DNA of 64,000 nt, from contig NZ_JAYGHH010000006.1 in assembly GCF_034931045.1 (NCBI RefSeq), forward strand, positions 115,062-179,061. The letters are read 5' to 3'. The notes under the pieces are model-generated. The model did no database searches, had not been told where the DNA came from, and saw only the letters and a program-made list of their open reading frames with translations. A program made the translations under genes and the position numbers. Positions 34,782 to 44,877 of this stretch are shown here, in pieces; within the stretch, counting starts at the first letter, position 1, and every line of letters begins with the position of its first letter. Source of the stretch: Nodularia sp034931045 (GTDB lineage Bacteria > Cyanobacteriota > Cyanobacteriia > Cyanobacteriales > Nostocaceae).

Positions 34782-35951
34782 CTAAGTTGCATTCGTCCCC
34801 AACAAGTCCTCAATCGCTTGACGCTCAAAAGGTGTTTCGGATGGTGGAGTTTGACGAGCATCAGTAATTAGCCAATCTAAAGCAGCAGCTTGAACGTCTA
34901 TAGCATCACCCGTTTTATCCACGCAATAACGACCAAAAACTAACTTATCAACCAGTCTGACTCCTGGGCCTAATCGTGACCATTCAAAAATTACACTGTT
35001 CTCAACTGTTGCGCCATCACAGATCCAACAATTCGGGCCAATCATCGCCGGGCCAACAATTTTAGCACCGTCTTCAATCCTGGTCATGCCACCAATATAA
35101 ACTGGGCCTGTGATATCCACCTTATCCCAATTCACCGCCACATTTAAGCCAGTGTATATACCAGGAGCGACTTCATTACCAGGAATTTGCACATTTTTAA
35201 TATCACCTCGCAGTACACCATTAATAGCCCGCCAGTAGTCTGGTACTTTACCAATATCTACCCATTCAAAGTCCATCGCAATGGCGTAAAAGGGCGCACC
35301 AACTTCTACCAATTTGGGAAATAACTGGCCACCAATGTCATATTCAACACCAGAAGGTATGTACTCAAACACCTCCGGCTCAAAAATATAAATACCAGTG
35401 TTAATGTTGGTGCTAATAGCTTCCTCTTTTGAGGGTTTTTCTTGGAAATCTATCACCCGACTATCTTCGTCAGTGACTACTACACCATAACTGGAAACCT
35501 CTTCAATTGGTACTGATTTGGTAATGATGGTGGCAATTGACCCTTTGGATTTATGCCACTTCACAGCCGCAGATAAATCTAAGTCAATCAGAGCATCACC
35601 ACACAACACCACAAAGGTATCATCAAAGAATGGTGAGAAGTCTTGGATACGCCGCATTCCACCAGCTGAACCAATGGCTTCTCCTACTAGTTTGCCGTCA
35701 TCATCAATTTTGCCTTCAAAAGAATAAGCAATTTCTACGCCAAACCGTTGACCATCACGAAAATAGTTTTCAATTTCCTCCGCCAAATGGCTAACATTAA
35801 CCATAATTTGGTTAAATCCATGTTGGCGCAAAAGTTCCAGGAGAAATTCCATCACTGGCTTTTGCAAGATAGGAATCATCGGTTTGGGAATTGTATAGGT
35901 AATGGGACGCACACGAGTACCCTTACCCGCCGCGAGAATCATAGCTTTCAT
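34782..35951 (-). CDS. Sugar-nucleotide pyrophosphorylase (NDP-sugar synthase)
   Basis: A 389-residue nucleotidyltransferase that makes an NDP-sugar from a sugar-1-phosphate and NTP. The signature AAGKGTRVRPITYTIPKPM is at residues 7-25, and CGDALIDLDL is the metal-binding acid region. After about residue 240 the chain becomes a left-handed beta helix with hexapeptide-like repeats (IEDGAKIVGPAMIGPNCWI). It resembles mannose-1-phosphate guanylyltransferases and related archaeal-type enzymes; the substrate is not fixed by the sequence. Start ATG with GAGG upstream. Confidence 0.86.
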   Translation of the reverse strand: MKAMILAAGKGTRVRPITYTIPKPMIPILQKPVMEFLLELLRQHGFNQIMVNVSHLAEEIENYFRDGQRFGVEIAYSFEGKIDDDGKLVGEAIGSAGGMRRIQDFSPFFDDTFVVLCGDALIDLDLSAAVKWHKSKGSIATIITKSVPIEEVSSYGVVVTDEDSRVIDFQEKPSKEEAISTNINTGIYIFEPEVFEYIPSGVEYDIGGQLFPKLVEVGAPFYAIAMDFEWVDIGKVPDYWRAINGVLRGDIKNVQIPGNEVAPGIYTGLNVAVNWDKVDITGPVYIGGMTRIEDGAKIVGPAMIGPNCWICDGATVENSVIFEWSRLGPGVRLVDKLVFGRYCVDKTGDAIDVQAAALDWLITDARQTPPSETPFERQAIEDLLGTNAT

Positions 35952-36168
35952 AAAATTTTATTCCTCAAACACAAGCCAGTTTACTTTCATGGAGTGATAC
36001 TTAATCATCAGTTTTAATTTCTGCTCTAAGTAACCCCTAAAAAAAGGGATAACAGGAATTTGTTGGTTATTGCAACCTTTTAAGTATGACCAGATGACAA
36101 GTAACCGATTATAATTTTAACTAATCCGCGTAATTTACCAGTTTTTTACAAGCTGCGTGCAAGAACGC

Positions 36169-36966
36169 TTAAGCTAAGTCTGTAAGTAACCGGATTTTAA
36201 TTTCCTGATAAAACTCGTCTTGTAATAACTCGACTTTGGATTGAGATGAAAGCAGTAGTAGGGCCCAAAAAACACTAACTGTGTGGCTATTTTCTGACTC
36301 ATGAGGAGAGTTATTTTGATGTGGTTGTTTTGTTTGAGTCCACAAATCTACTAATTGTTCTAGATTTAAACAATCCTGTTCTTTAAATAGCTCTTTTGCA
36401 GAACAATGCAACACTTGCTCTAGTTCCCCAGCTACTTCCGTCAGATTTTCCTGGTGAGCTAATTCTAGCGCCTGTCGCATATTTTGGGCGCTGGGCTGAC
36501 GTTTGTGGCGAACAGATTTGCTGGATTTCTGCACAAGTTGGAGCTGGTTCGCCATAATCTGCAATTGCTTGATTAACTCTTGCAGAGTTACACGACGCTT
36601 TGCCGGTGGCATTGCTGACGGACGGCGGCGCAGGTGTCGCTCTAATTGCAGACGATGAGCATGATGTAATAATCCATCTTCACTGGCTGCGAGGGCATCA
36701 TCTGCGAGATCATCCTGTGTATTATCTACTGAAGTTAACTGCATTAACGTGTTAGCCTTGAATAATACCAGCATCGATGCTGATAAAAAAGCCTGTCCCG
36801 ATTGCGACAAGTCGGACTCATAGCCTTTAGCTGTGGCTTCCGGTGCCATTAGTTCTAGGTAACGGTCAATCACATCAATTACCTGCACATCCCAAGGATC
36901 GATGTCGCCTTGTTCTGCCTGCGAAATCAGGTGTGTGATTGTTTCTAATAACTCGGAAGCATCCAT
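36169..36966 (-). CDS. scpA: Segregation and condensation protein A
   Basis: A 265-residue kleisin of the ScpA family. The N-terminal signature DIDPWDVQVIDVIDRYLEL binds the SMC head, and the central region has the arginine-rich LERHLRRRPSAMPPAKRR. The C-terminal winged-helix part (VFWALLLLSSQSKVELLQDE) is where the partner head binds. With SMC and ScpB it organises the chromosome. scpB is not in the window. It is a complete, stand-alone gene with an ATG start. Confidence 0.88.
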   Translation of the reverse strand: MDASELLETITHLISQAEQGDIDPWDVQVIDVIDRYLELMAPEATAKGYESDLSQSGQAFLSASMLVLFKANTLMQLTSVDNTQDDLADDALAASEDGLLHHAHRLQLERHLRRRPSAMPPAKRRVTLQELIKQLQIMANQLQLVQKSSKSVRHKRQPSAQNMRQALELAHQENLTEVAGELEQVLHCSAKELFKEQDCLNLEQLVDLWTQTKQPHQNNSPHESENSHTVSVFWALLLLSSQSKVELLQDEFYQEIKIRLLTDLA

Positions 36967-37079
36967 AAAATTTTGTCAAAAACTTTGAGCCTGCATAAGC
37001 AAACTTTGTTCCTATATAGCAACTGCCAAGGAATTTAGGACATTGTTGATTGCTGAAAGCCTTGAAGCAAATTGGTTTC

Positions 37080-37203
37080 TACTCAACACTCAGCACTCAG
37101 CACTCAGCACTCAGCACTCAACACTCAGCACTCAGCACTCAGCACTCAGCACTCAGCACTCAGCACTCAGCACTCAGCACTCAGCACTCAACACTCAACA
37201 CTT
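37080..37203. repeat. Heptamer array (ACTCAGC / ACTCAAC)
   Basis: About seventeen units of ACTCAGC with ACTCAAC variants fill 124 bp between scpA and pnp. ORFs running through the array on the plus strand are translations of the repeat, not genes. Confidence 0.95.
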
Positions 37204-37325
37204 TGCCATATCCGCAACTCCAGTCCTTCGGCTGCTTTGCCTATTTGAAATTTCTGAAACCCACGGCGATGCCTAATTGCCAGGCATCGCGGATTTTAGA
37301 TAAAAATCTAAAATCCCCAATCGAT

Positions 37326-39482
37326 TTATCGATTTACTGCCGCAGCTTCTCGCGCCGCAGTTGCTTGGTCTGGGTGGATACCCAAGCGTGTCAGATTAAT
37401 TCGTCCTTTATTGTCAATTTCTCGCACTTTGACAATTACTTCATCTCCAACAGCTACTTCATCTTCAACTTTGCCAACGCGATAGTCAGCTAATTGAGAA
37501 ATGTGAATCATGCCTTCTTTTCCAGGCAGAAATTCTACAAATGCACCTATAGGGATAATCCGAGTTACACGTCCTACATAAACATCACCTTCGTGTAACT
37601 TCCGAGTCATGCCTTGAATGATGTTACGAGCTTTCTTCGCCCTACTTTCATCCACAGCCGAAATCGTGACGGTGCCATCATCCTCGATGTCTACCTTTGC
37701 ACCAGTTTCTTCAGTGATGCCCTTAATGGTTTTGCCTCCGGGGCCAATGACCAGACCAATCATGTCTGAATCAATCTTAATGGTCAATAGACGTGGGGCA
37801 TAGGGTGAGGTTTCAATGCGTGGTTCTTCAATAGTCTGGAGCATTTTATCCAGAATATGCAAGCGCGCTGATTTAGCTTGGTGGACGGCTTGGGCAATAA
37901 CGTCTAATGACAGACCAGAGATTTTCATATCCATTTGCAAAGCGGTAATTCCGCTATCTGTGCCGGCGACTTTAAAATCCATATCGCCTAAGAAGTCTTC
38001 AATGCCCTGAATATCAGTCAGAACTCGTACTTCGTCACCTTCTTTAATCAGACCCATTGCTGCACCGCTTACGGGTTTGAGAATTGGTACACCAGCATCC
38101 ATCAAGGATAGAGTGGAACCGCACACCGAACCCATAGAGGTGGAACCGTTGGAAGAAAGCACTTCCGAGACTACACGAATCACGTAAGGGAATTGTTCTT
38201 TTGGAGGTAATACAGGGATTAGCGCTCTTTCGGCTAAAGCACCATGACCAATTTCGCGTCTTCCTGGGAAACGCATCGGTTTAGTTTCTCCAACTGAGAA
38301 GGGAGGGAAGTTGTAATGATGTAGGTAACGTTTGGATTGGTCTGTTTGCAGGTCATCGTTGAGATTTTGGGCATCTCCAGGAGTACCAAGGGTACAGGTG
38401 GATAATACTTGGGTTAATCCCCGATTAAATAAACCACTGCCGTGGACTCGCTTAGGTAATACACCAACTTGACAAGAAACCGGACGGACTTCATCAAGTT
38501 TACGACCATCAACACGCACGTTGTCGTCAACGATTTGACGGCGCATGAAGTGTTTTGTAATGTCTTTAAAGGTGTTACCAAGTGCCTTGCTGTTTGCAGT
38601 TGCAGCTAGTCGAACTTCGTTTTCTTCTGGCAATTCCTCAATGGCATTAGCAACTTGATCCTTCACAGCATCCAAAGCTTCATCCCGTTGGGCTTTGCTG
38701 TATTCAAATTGAGACAGAATTTTCTTAATTTCATCGCTGGCGCGATCGCGGATATAATTGCTCAGAGTTGGATCTTCCTCTGGTGGTGCTTCTTGCACAA
38801 CTTTCAGACCCATTTCCGCTAATAAATCTTGCTGCGCTTTAATTAAATCTCTGACTGCTTCGTAGCCGAAATCAATTGCTTCAATAATATCTTGCTCTGG
38901 CAATTGATTAGCTCCCGCCTCCACCATGATTACACCATGGGGTGAACCAGCTACAATCAGATCCAAGTCGCCATTCTCAGTTTCGGCATAGGTGGGATTG
39001 ATAATGAAATCATCACCCACTAAACCAACCCGTACTGCCGCCATTGGTCCGTTAAACGGAATTTGTGCCATCAAGGTAGCAATGGAAGCGCCAGTCACCG
39101 CTAGGACATCAGGTGGTACTAACTCATCCATCGATAGAGTGAAGGCAATGATTTGCAGGTCGTCCCGCAACCATGAAGGAAACAAAGGTCTCATGGGTCG
39201 GTCTATGAGACGGCTGGTCAGAATTGTTTTTTCTGGTGGACGACCTTCTCTCCGCATGATTCCTCCAGGAATCCTACCTGCGGCATACAATCTTTCTTCG
39301 TAATCTACTGTCAGGGGAAGAAAATCAATTCCTTCTCTGCCCTTTGAACGTGTAGCCGTCACTAAAACAGATGTGTCCCCTGATTCTATTAAAACTGACC
39401 CACCAGCTTGGGGAGCTAGTAAGCCTACTTTCAGTCTAATATCCCTACCATCGAAGGATATTGACTTATCAACTTCTGCCAT
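37326..39482 (-). CDS. pnp: Polynucleotide phosphorylase
   Basis: A 718-residue 3'-5' exoribonuclease that degrades RNA using phosphate. Two RNase PH-like domains flank a helical linker. The second holds GRREIGHGALAERAL and an active-site aspartate in DSGITALQMDMKI. A KH domain follows (GLVIGPGGKTIKGITEETGA) and then an S1 domain (YVGRVTRIIPIGAFVEF). These are the full family elements. The ATG has a GAAGGA site. It can also add tails in cyanobacteria, which lack classical poly(A) polymerase activity. Confidence 0.95.
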   Translation of the reverse strand: MAEVDKSISFDGRDIRLKVGLLAPQAGGSVLIESGDTSVLVTATRSKGREGIDFLPLTVDYEERLYAAGRIPGGIMRREGRPPEKTILTSRLIDRPMRPLFPSWLRDDLQIIAFTLSMDELVPPDVLAVTGASIATLMAQIPFNGPMAAVRVGLVGDDFIINPTYAETENGDLDLIVAGSPHGVIMVEAGANQLPEQDIIEAIDFGYEAVRDLIKAQQDLLAEMGLKVVQEAPPEEDPTLSNYIRDRASDEIKKILSQFEYSKAQRDEALDAVKDQVANAIEELPEENEVRLAATANSKALGNTFKDITKHFMRRQIVDDNVRVDGRKLDEVRPVSCQVGVLPKRVHGSGLFNRGLTQVLSTCTLGTPGDAQNLNDDLQTDQSKRYLHHYNFPPFSVGETKPMRFPGRREIGHGALAERALIPVLPPKEQFPYVIRVVSEVLSSNGSTSMGSVCGSTLSLMDAGVPILKPVSGAAMGLIKEGDEVRVLTDIQGIEDFLGDMDFKVAGTDSGITALQMDMKISGLSLDVIAQAVHQAKSARLHILDKMLQTIEEPRIETSPYAPRLLTIKIDSDMIGLVIGPGGKTIKGITEETGAKVDIEDDGTVTISAVDESRAKKARNIIQGMTRKLHEGDVYVGRVTRIIPIGAFVEFLPGKEGMIHISQLADYRVGKVEDEVAVGDEVIVKVREIDNKGRINLTRLGIHPDQATAAREAAAVNR

Positions 39483-39583
39483 TCAGTTTTTTTTCCTTCT
39501 CTTTTGCTTTTCTCTTTCTGTGGCAATCCTAACATTTCTGCCCTCAGACTGGCTTCTGGTACACACAAAGATAAACAAGTTGT

Positions 39584-40129
39584 TTAACGCAAAGCCCGAT
39601 AGAAAATTAGCGCCTCTACTACCTGCCCATCTGCTAGCTTCACTGCACGCGGAATATTGCCAATAATATCAAATCCCAAAGACTGCCAAAGTTTAACTGA
39701 AGGTATATTAGTTGCAAAGACCAAATTGAACATCACTGCTTCATAGCCCAGGTTTCCTGCTATCACTAGCATGGTTTCGCCCATGAACCGTCCAATACCC
39801 TGACCACGTAACCCAGGTTGTACAATAAAACCAGCGTTGCAAATATGGCTACAGATACCGGGGAAGTTTGGCTTTAAATAAAATGCCCCCAGCACGTCTT
39901 TTGACTTGTTTGTAGTACCTTGAGCAGATGTCCTGACCACAAAGGCATCCTGACTCAACCAATAAGCTGCAAATGCCGCCTGCGACAGAGGTTTATTTTG
40001 AGGATAGGTTTTACCTTCATTAATTACTACATTTAGTAATGACCTCACCGCCTCCTGTTCTTGGGATTTCATATAATCTAGCTCTACTACTAACCCATTT
40101 TTTAAAACTTTAGAAAAAGGCAATTCCAT
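39584..40129 (-). CDS. GNAT-family N-acetyltransferase
   Basis: A 181-residue protein with a complete acetyltransferase fold. Motif A is NAGFIVQPGLRGQGIGRFM (Arg/Gly-x-Gly-x-Gly), and motif B region NLVFATNIPSVKLWQSLGFD. It differs from the acetyltransferase at 2314. The acceptor is unknown. The ATG beginning MELPFSKV is chosen over the TTG two codons upstream. No neighbouring gene suggests a substrate. Confidence 0.83.
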   Translation of the reverse strand: MELPFSKVLKNGLVVELDYMKSQEQEAVRSLLNVVINEGKTYPQNKPLSQAAFAAYWLSQDAFVVRTSAQGTTNKSKDVLGAFYLKPNFPGICSHICNAGFIVQPGLRGQGIGRFMGETMLVIAGNLGYEAVMFNLVFATNIPSVKLWQSLGFDIIGNIPRAVKLADGQVVEALIFYRALR

Positions 40130-40446
40130 GATCAAAATATTCTATGTTATTTAACTTATTTTTCTGGAAGTTTTTTGGATTACAAAAGTTCCAAACAATG
40201 ATGTTATTTGAAAATGGCCACAAATAAAAAATGATGATATTAGAATTCCCTGGAAATAAAGCTGCTACAAATATTTTAATATATATTTTCATGTAGTTTT
40301 TGCTATCGTCATAAATTAACTTGTTAATCAAAAAAATGTTACAATGACAATATATAAGTATGCACGAGAAAATGAATATCTTGTTACTATCAATTTAAAT
40401 TACATATTTAAGACTTTAGCTTGATTAAATTTTAACTAGTTAGCAC
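40130..40446. other. AT-rich intergenic region upstream of the SNF2 gene
   Basis: A 317-bp divergent spacer, strongly AT-rich. It should contain promoters for the acetyltransferase and SNF2 genes, but no clean box is seen. An ORF on the minus strand here has a hydrophobic, AT-driven composition and no support. Confidence 0.5.
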
Positions 40447-43400
40447 ATGGCAATTTTACACGGTAATTGGTTACTAAAAAATAACAATAGTTGTTTATTT
40501 ATTTGGGGTGAAACTTGGCGTTCATCACAAGTGAATTTAGGTACTAGTGCATCACAAGATATACCACTACATCCATTGGCAATGACACCAGTTGACTTGA
40601 CTGAGTGGTTAAGTTTTCAAAATATAAAAATTGCTAAACTAGGGCAGAAAACCCCAGTTGCTGTAGTTGCCACAGGGCGAACTAGTAAAAATAAAATTTC
40701 TACGAAACCAAGCTTGCAAACGCAATCTCAAATTATTGACTTACCAACTCATATTATAGAAAATAATCATCAAGAAATAGAATTTATTTCACCTTTACAT
40801 TCTGCTACTTTGGGAAATGAAATAAATTCACCCCAATATCTGCAACCGTGGCGAGTTGAAGGTTTTTGTCTCAACCCCACTGAAGCGATCAAATTTCTTG
40901 CTACTGTCCCTTTAAATGCTGCTAGAGAAGAAGATACTTTATTTGGTGGAGATTTACGTTTTTGGTCACAAATTGCCCGTTGGAGTTTAGATTTAATCTC
41001 TCGGTGTAAGTTTCTCCCAACTATCCAACGGCAAGCTGATAATTCTATTGTTGCTAGTTGGCAAGTGCTTTTAGACAGTGCAATGGATGGAACACGGCTG
41101 GAAAAATTTTCTGCAAAAATGCCATTAGCTTGTCGTACTTATGAACAAACTGATGAATTTGAAGAAAAATCTTTAGCGGTAGATTTCCCAACTGAACCGC
41201 AAGAATTATTATTAGGATTTCTTAACAGTACCATAGATGCCCAAGTGCGGGAGATGTTAGCTTCTCAACCGCTACTAGAAACTAGGATGTTGGCATCTTT
41301 ACCATCTGCGGTGCGACAGTGGTTGCAAAGTTTAACGAGTACATCTCACACAGTGAGTGCAGATGCAATGGAAGTAGAAAGATTAGAAGCGGCATTGAAA
41401 TCTTGGACTATGCCACTGCAATATCAACTGGTAGGAAAACCGTTATTTCGTGCCTGTTTTCAACTGCTTCCGCCTGCGTCTGGCACAACAGATTGGATAT
41501 TGGCATATTTTCTCCAAGCTGCCGATGATCCCAATTTCTTAGCAGATGCTAAAAGTATTTGGAATCACCCAGTTGAACAGTTAGTTTATCACAATCGCAC
41601 CATTGATCAACCCCAAGAAACTTTATTGCGGGGGTTGGGGTTAGCTTCGCGATTGTATCCAGTTATTGCACCTAGTTTAGAAACAGAATATCCCCAATCT
41701 TGTCGCCTCAGTGCATTACAAGCTTATGAATTGATTAAATCCGTTGCTTGGCGATTTGAAGATAGTGGTTTGGGGGTAATTTTGCCTCCTAGTTTAGCTA
41801 ACCGTGAAGGATGGGCGAATCGTTTGGGATTGAAAATCAGTGCTGAAACCCAAAAGAAAAAACAGGGACGTTTGGGTTTACAAAGTTTACTAAATTTTCA
41901 ATGGCAATTAGCTATTGGTGGACAAACTATTTCTAAAACTGAGTTTAATAAACTGGTAGCTTTAAATAGCCCACTAGTAGAAATTAACGGTGAATGGGTG
42001 GAATTGCGCCCCCAAGATATTAAAACTGCACAAACGTTTTTTGCTTCTCGTAAAGACCAAATGGCACTTTCTTTGGAAGATGCTTTACGTCTAAGTTCTG
42101 GCGATACCCAAGCCATTGAAAAGTTACCTGTGGTTAGCTTTGAAGCATCTGGGACATTACAAGAGTTAATTGGGGCTTTAACCAATAATCAAGCTATTTC
42201 ACCCCTCCCCACACCTGCCAATTTTCAAGGACAATTACGACCTTATCAAGAAAGAGGTGCGGCTTGGCTGGCTTTCTTAGAACGTTGGGGTTTGGGTGCT
42301 TGTTTGGCTGATGATATGGGATTGGGGAAAACAGTTCAGTTAATTGCCTTTTTACTGCACCTCAAGGAACAGGATGCACTAGAAAATCCTACTTTACTTG
42401 TTTGTCCAACTTCTATTTTAGGTAACTGGGAACGGGAAATTAAAAAATTTGCTCCTACTCTCAAAGTTTTACAGCACCATGGCGATAAACGTCTTAAAGG
42501 TAAAGCATTTGTAGAAGCAGTCAAAAAACACGACGTAATTATTACCAGTTACTCACTCGTTCACCGGGATATTAAATCTTTGCAGAGTGTCGATTGGCAG
42601 ACAGTTGTATTAGATGAAGCCCAGAATGTTAAAAATCATGAAGCTAAACAATCACAGGCTGTAAGGGAATTAAAAACTACATTTCGGATAGCTTTAACAG
42701 GAACACCAGTAGAAAATAAACTGCAAGAATTGTGGTCTATTTTAGATTTTCTCAACCCTGGGTATTTGGGAAATCGCCAATTTTTCCAAAGACGGTTTGC
42801 TATGCCAATTGAAAAGTATGGTGACACTGCATCTTTAAATCAATTACGGGCTTTAGTTCAACCGTTTATTCTACGTCGTCTAAAAACAGATCGTGATATT
42901 ATTCAAGATTTGCCAGAAAAGCAAGAAATGACGGTTTTTTGTGGTCTTGCTGCTGAACAAGCTGCACTTTATCAACAAGTCGTGGAAGCATCTTTAGCAG
43001 AAATTGAATCTGCTGAGGGTTTGCAGCGTCGAGGGATGATTTTAGCTTTACTCGTCAAACTTAAACAAATTTGTAATCATCCAGCCCAATATTTGAAAGC
43101 CTCGACATTAAAAGAACATAGTTCTGCTAAACTGCAACGGCTAGATGAAATGCTAATGGTAGCTTTGGAGGAAGGCGATAGGGCTTTAATTTTCACTCAA
43201 TTTGCTGAATGGGGTAAGTTATTAAAAGCCCATTTACAGCAAACACTTGGGAAAGAAATATTCTTTTTATATGGTGGAAGCACTAAAAAACAACGAGAGG
43301 AAATGATTGACCGTTTCCAACAAGACCCTCAAGGACCCCCGATTATGATTCTTTCTTTAAAAGCGGGTGGGGTAGGCTTGAATTTAACTAGGGCTAATCA

Positions 43401-43677
43401 TGTCTTTCACTTTGATAGATGGTGGAATCCCGCAGTGGAAAATCAAGCGACAGATAGAGTATTTCGTATTGGTCAAACTCGAAATGTGCAAGTGCATAAA
43501 TTTGTCTGTACTGGCACGTTAGAAGAGAAAATTCATGACATGATTGAAAGTAAAAAACAATTGGCTGAACAAGTTGTTGGGGCTGGTGAAGAGTGGCTAA
43601 CTGAAATGGATACAGACCAACTACGTGATTTACTCATTCTTGATCGTAGTGCGATAATTGAAGAAGATGAAGTTTAA
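40447..43677 (+). CDS. SNF2-family DEAD/DEAH helicase
   Basis: A 1076-residue Snf2/Rad54-type ATPase. The N-terminal 550 residues are a cyanobacterial/bacterial SNF2-associated region. Helicase motifs follow: DDMGLGKTVQ (motif I), VLDEAQNVKN (II, DEAQ form), LTGTPVENK (III), then VGLNLTRANHVFHFD and RIGQTRNVQVHKF (V/VI). Such proteins move along DNA and remodel bound proteins. Homologues are commonly paired with a SWIM-domain protein; one lies 1.2 kb downstream, beyond an inserted nuclease gene. Whether the pair acts in repair or defence is not established. Confidence 0.9.
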   Translation: MAILHGNWLLKNNNSCLFIWGETWRSSQVNLGTSASQDIPLHPLAMTPVDLTEWLSFQNIKIAKLGQKTPVAVVATGRTSKNKISTKPSLQTQSQIIDLPTHIIENNHQEIEFISPLHSATLGNEINSPQYLQPWRVEGFCLNPTEAIKFLATVPLNAAREEDTLFGGDLRFWSQIARWSLDLISRCKFLPTIQRQADNSIVASWQVLLDSAMDGTRLEKFSAKMPLACRTYEQTDEFEEKSLAVDFPTEPQELLLGFLNSTIDAQVREMLASQPLLETRMLASLPSAVRQWLQSLTSTSHTVSADAMEVERLEAALKSWTMPLQYQLVGKPLFRACFQLLPPASGTTDWILAYFLQAADDPNFLADAKSIWNHPVEQLVYHNRTIDQPQETLLRGLGLASRLYPVIAPSLETEYPQSCRLSALQAYELIKSVAWRFEDSGLGVILPPSLANREGWANRLGLKISAETQKKKQGRLGLQSLLNFQWQLAIGGQTISKTEFNKLVALNSPLVEINGEWVELRPQDIKTAQTFFASRKDQMALSLEDALRLSSGDTQAIEKLPVVSFEASGTLQELIGALTNNQAISPLPTPANFQGQLRPYQERGAAWLAFLERWGLGACLADDMGLGKTVQLIAFLLHLKEQDALENPTLLVCPTSILGNWEREIKKFAPTLKVLQHHGDKRLKGKAFVEAVKKHDVIITSYSLVHRDIKSLQSVDWQTVVLDEAQNVKNHEAKQSQAVRELKTTFRIALTGTPVENKLQELWSILDFLNPGYLGNRQFFQRRFAMPIEKYGDTASLNQLRALVQPFILRRLKTDRDIIQDLPEKQEMTVFCGLAAEQAALYQQVVEASLAEIESAEGLQRRGMILALLVKLKQICNHPAQYLKASTLKEHSSAKLQRLDEMLMVALEEGDRALIFTQFAEWGKLLKAHLQQTLGKEIFFLYGGSTKKQREEMIDRFQQDPQGPPIMILSLKAGGVGLNLTRANHVFHFDRWWNPAVENQATDRVFRIGQTRNVQVHKFVCTGTLEEKIHDMIESKKQLAEQVVGAGEEWLTEMDTDQLRDLLILDRSAIIEEDEV

Positions 43678-43700
43678 AGAACAAGAAAGTAGTATAAGAA

Positions 43701-43773
43701 CCCCACCCCCAACCCCCTCCCATATCAAAGGTTTATCCTTTTCGGGGGGATTGAGGGGGGTGCGAGGAGGGGG
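43701..43773. repeat. Inverted C-rich/G-rich repeat
   Basis: CCCCACCCCCAACCCCCTCC (43701-43720) can pair with the G-rich stretch at 43744-43773. It may form a hairpin after the SNF2 stop codon. Of a common intergenic type in filamentous cyanobacteria. Confidence 0.75.
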
Positions 43774-43860
43774 CTATGATATAGCTTATATGATTAGGAA
43801 AAGCCATATGAAAATAGCACCGCAATTAAAGCTTTTTTCTAATTTTATTTAGATAACAAG

Positions 43861-44796
43861 ATGACAAACAAGATAGACCATGACCGCTTATTCAAAGAAC
43901 TAATATCAAATTTTTTCATAGAATTTCTAGAACTATTCTTTCCTCAAGTTCTCGAATATGTAGACACTACATCAATTACATTTTTAGACAAAGAAATATT
44001 TACGGATGTCACCGCAGGAGACAAATATGAAACAGACCTAATAGTTAAAGTTAAATTTCTAGGTCAACCGTCTTACTTTGTGATTCATATTGAAGCCGAA
44101 TCAGGTGCAAGACCGAAATTTAATCAAAGAATGTTTCGTTATTTTGCGAGATTAGATGAAAAATTGGACTTGCCAATATATCCGATAGTTATATTTTCCT
44201 ACGACTCACCCAAAACCGTAGCCGTGAATAACTATCAAATCAACTTTCCTGATTTTGAAGTGCTAAAATTTAATTATCAAGTAGTGCAACTCAATCAACT
44301 CAACTGGCGAGACTTTTTAATTCGTCCAAATCCAGTTGCATCGGCTTTGATGTCAAAAATGAATATAGCACCAGAAGATAGGCCAAAAGTCAAGGCAGAA
44401 TGTTTAAGGTTATTAGTTACCTTAAAATTAAATCCAGCCAAAATGCAATTGATATCAGGGTTTATTGACACATATTTGAGATTGAATAAAATAGAAGAAG
44501 AGAAATTTCAAGTAGAAATAGGTACATTAATCAAAGAAGAGAAGGAGGAAGTTATGCAAATTGTCACCAGTTGGATGGAAGAAGGAATTGAGACAGGCAT
44601 TGAAAGAGGCATTGAAAGAGAAAAAAATTTGATTCTCAGGTTAATTAATAAAAAGTTTGGCCAAATTGATAGAGAATTAGAAACTGAAATCAGAAGTTTA
44701 AATATAGAAGTTATTGAGGCTTTAGGAGAGGCAATATTTGATTTAAATACTGTAGAAGATTTACAAAGTTGGTTAAATAATTTACAACAAGTTTAA
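43861..44796 (+). CDS. Rpn-family PD-(D/E)xK nuclease / putative transposase
   Basis: A 311-residue protein of the Rpn/DUF4351 type. The N-terminus HDRLFKELISNFFIEFLELF, the acid-bearing YETDLIVKVKF stretch and HIEAESGA followed by the FNQRMFRYFARL segment form the PD-(D/E)xK-like nuclease core. The coiled, repeated EEGIETGIERGIEREKN region and the C-terminal DUF4351 (LINKKFGQIDRELE) are typical. Rpn proteins promote recombination in E. coli. It sits between the SNF2 and SWIM genes, so it likely inserted there, or rides with them. Confidence 0.85.
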   Translation: MTNKIDHDRLFKELISNFFIEFLELFFPQVLEYVDTTSITFLDKEIFTDVTAGDKYETDLIVKVKFLGQPSYFVIHIEAESGARPKFNQRMFRYFARLDEKLDLPIYPIVIFSYDSPKTVAVNNYQINFPDFEVLKFNYQVVQLNQLNWRDFLIRPNPVASALMSKMNIAPEDRPKVKAECLRLLVTLKLNPAKMQLISGFIDTYLRLNKIEEEKFQVEIGTLIKEEKEEVMQIVTSWMEEGIETGIERGIEREKNLILRLINKKFGQIDRELETEIRSLNIEVIEALGEAIFDLNTVEDLQSWLNNLQQV

Positions 44797-44877
44797 GCTA
44801 GGTAGATATGGCTTGCCATAAGCCTTTTATTACTAGGATTTTGCTTGTATACCTGAGCCAAATTTTTGTATTTATTT

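Noticed and set aside
37080..37203. Possible CRISPR array
   Set aside because: The units are 7 bp with no unique spacers; it is a tandem STRR repeat.
37043..37493. Long ORFs through the ACTCAGC array
   Set aside because: They are translations of the repeat and of antisense pnp sequence, not genes.
40110..40331. A 73-codon minus-strand ORF upstream of the SNF2 gene
   Set aside because: AT-driven, low-complexity composition; it overlaps the acetyltransferase start and has no family signal.
43658..43852. Small ORF after the SNF2 gene
   Set aside because: It reads through the C-rich/G-rich inverted repeat and overlaps the SNF2 stop.
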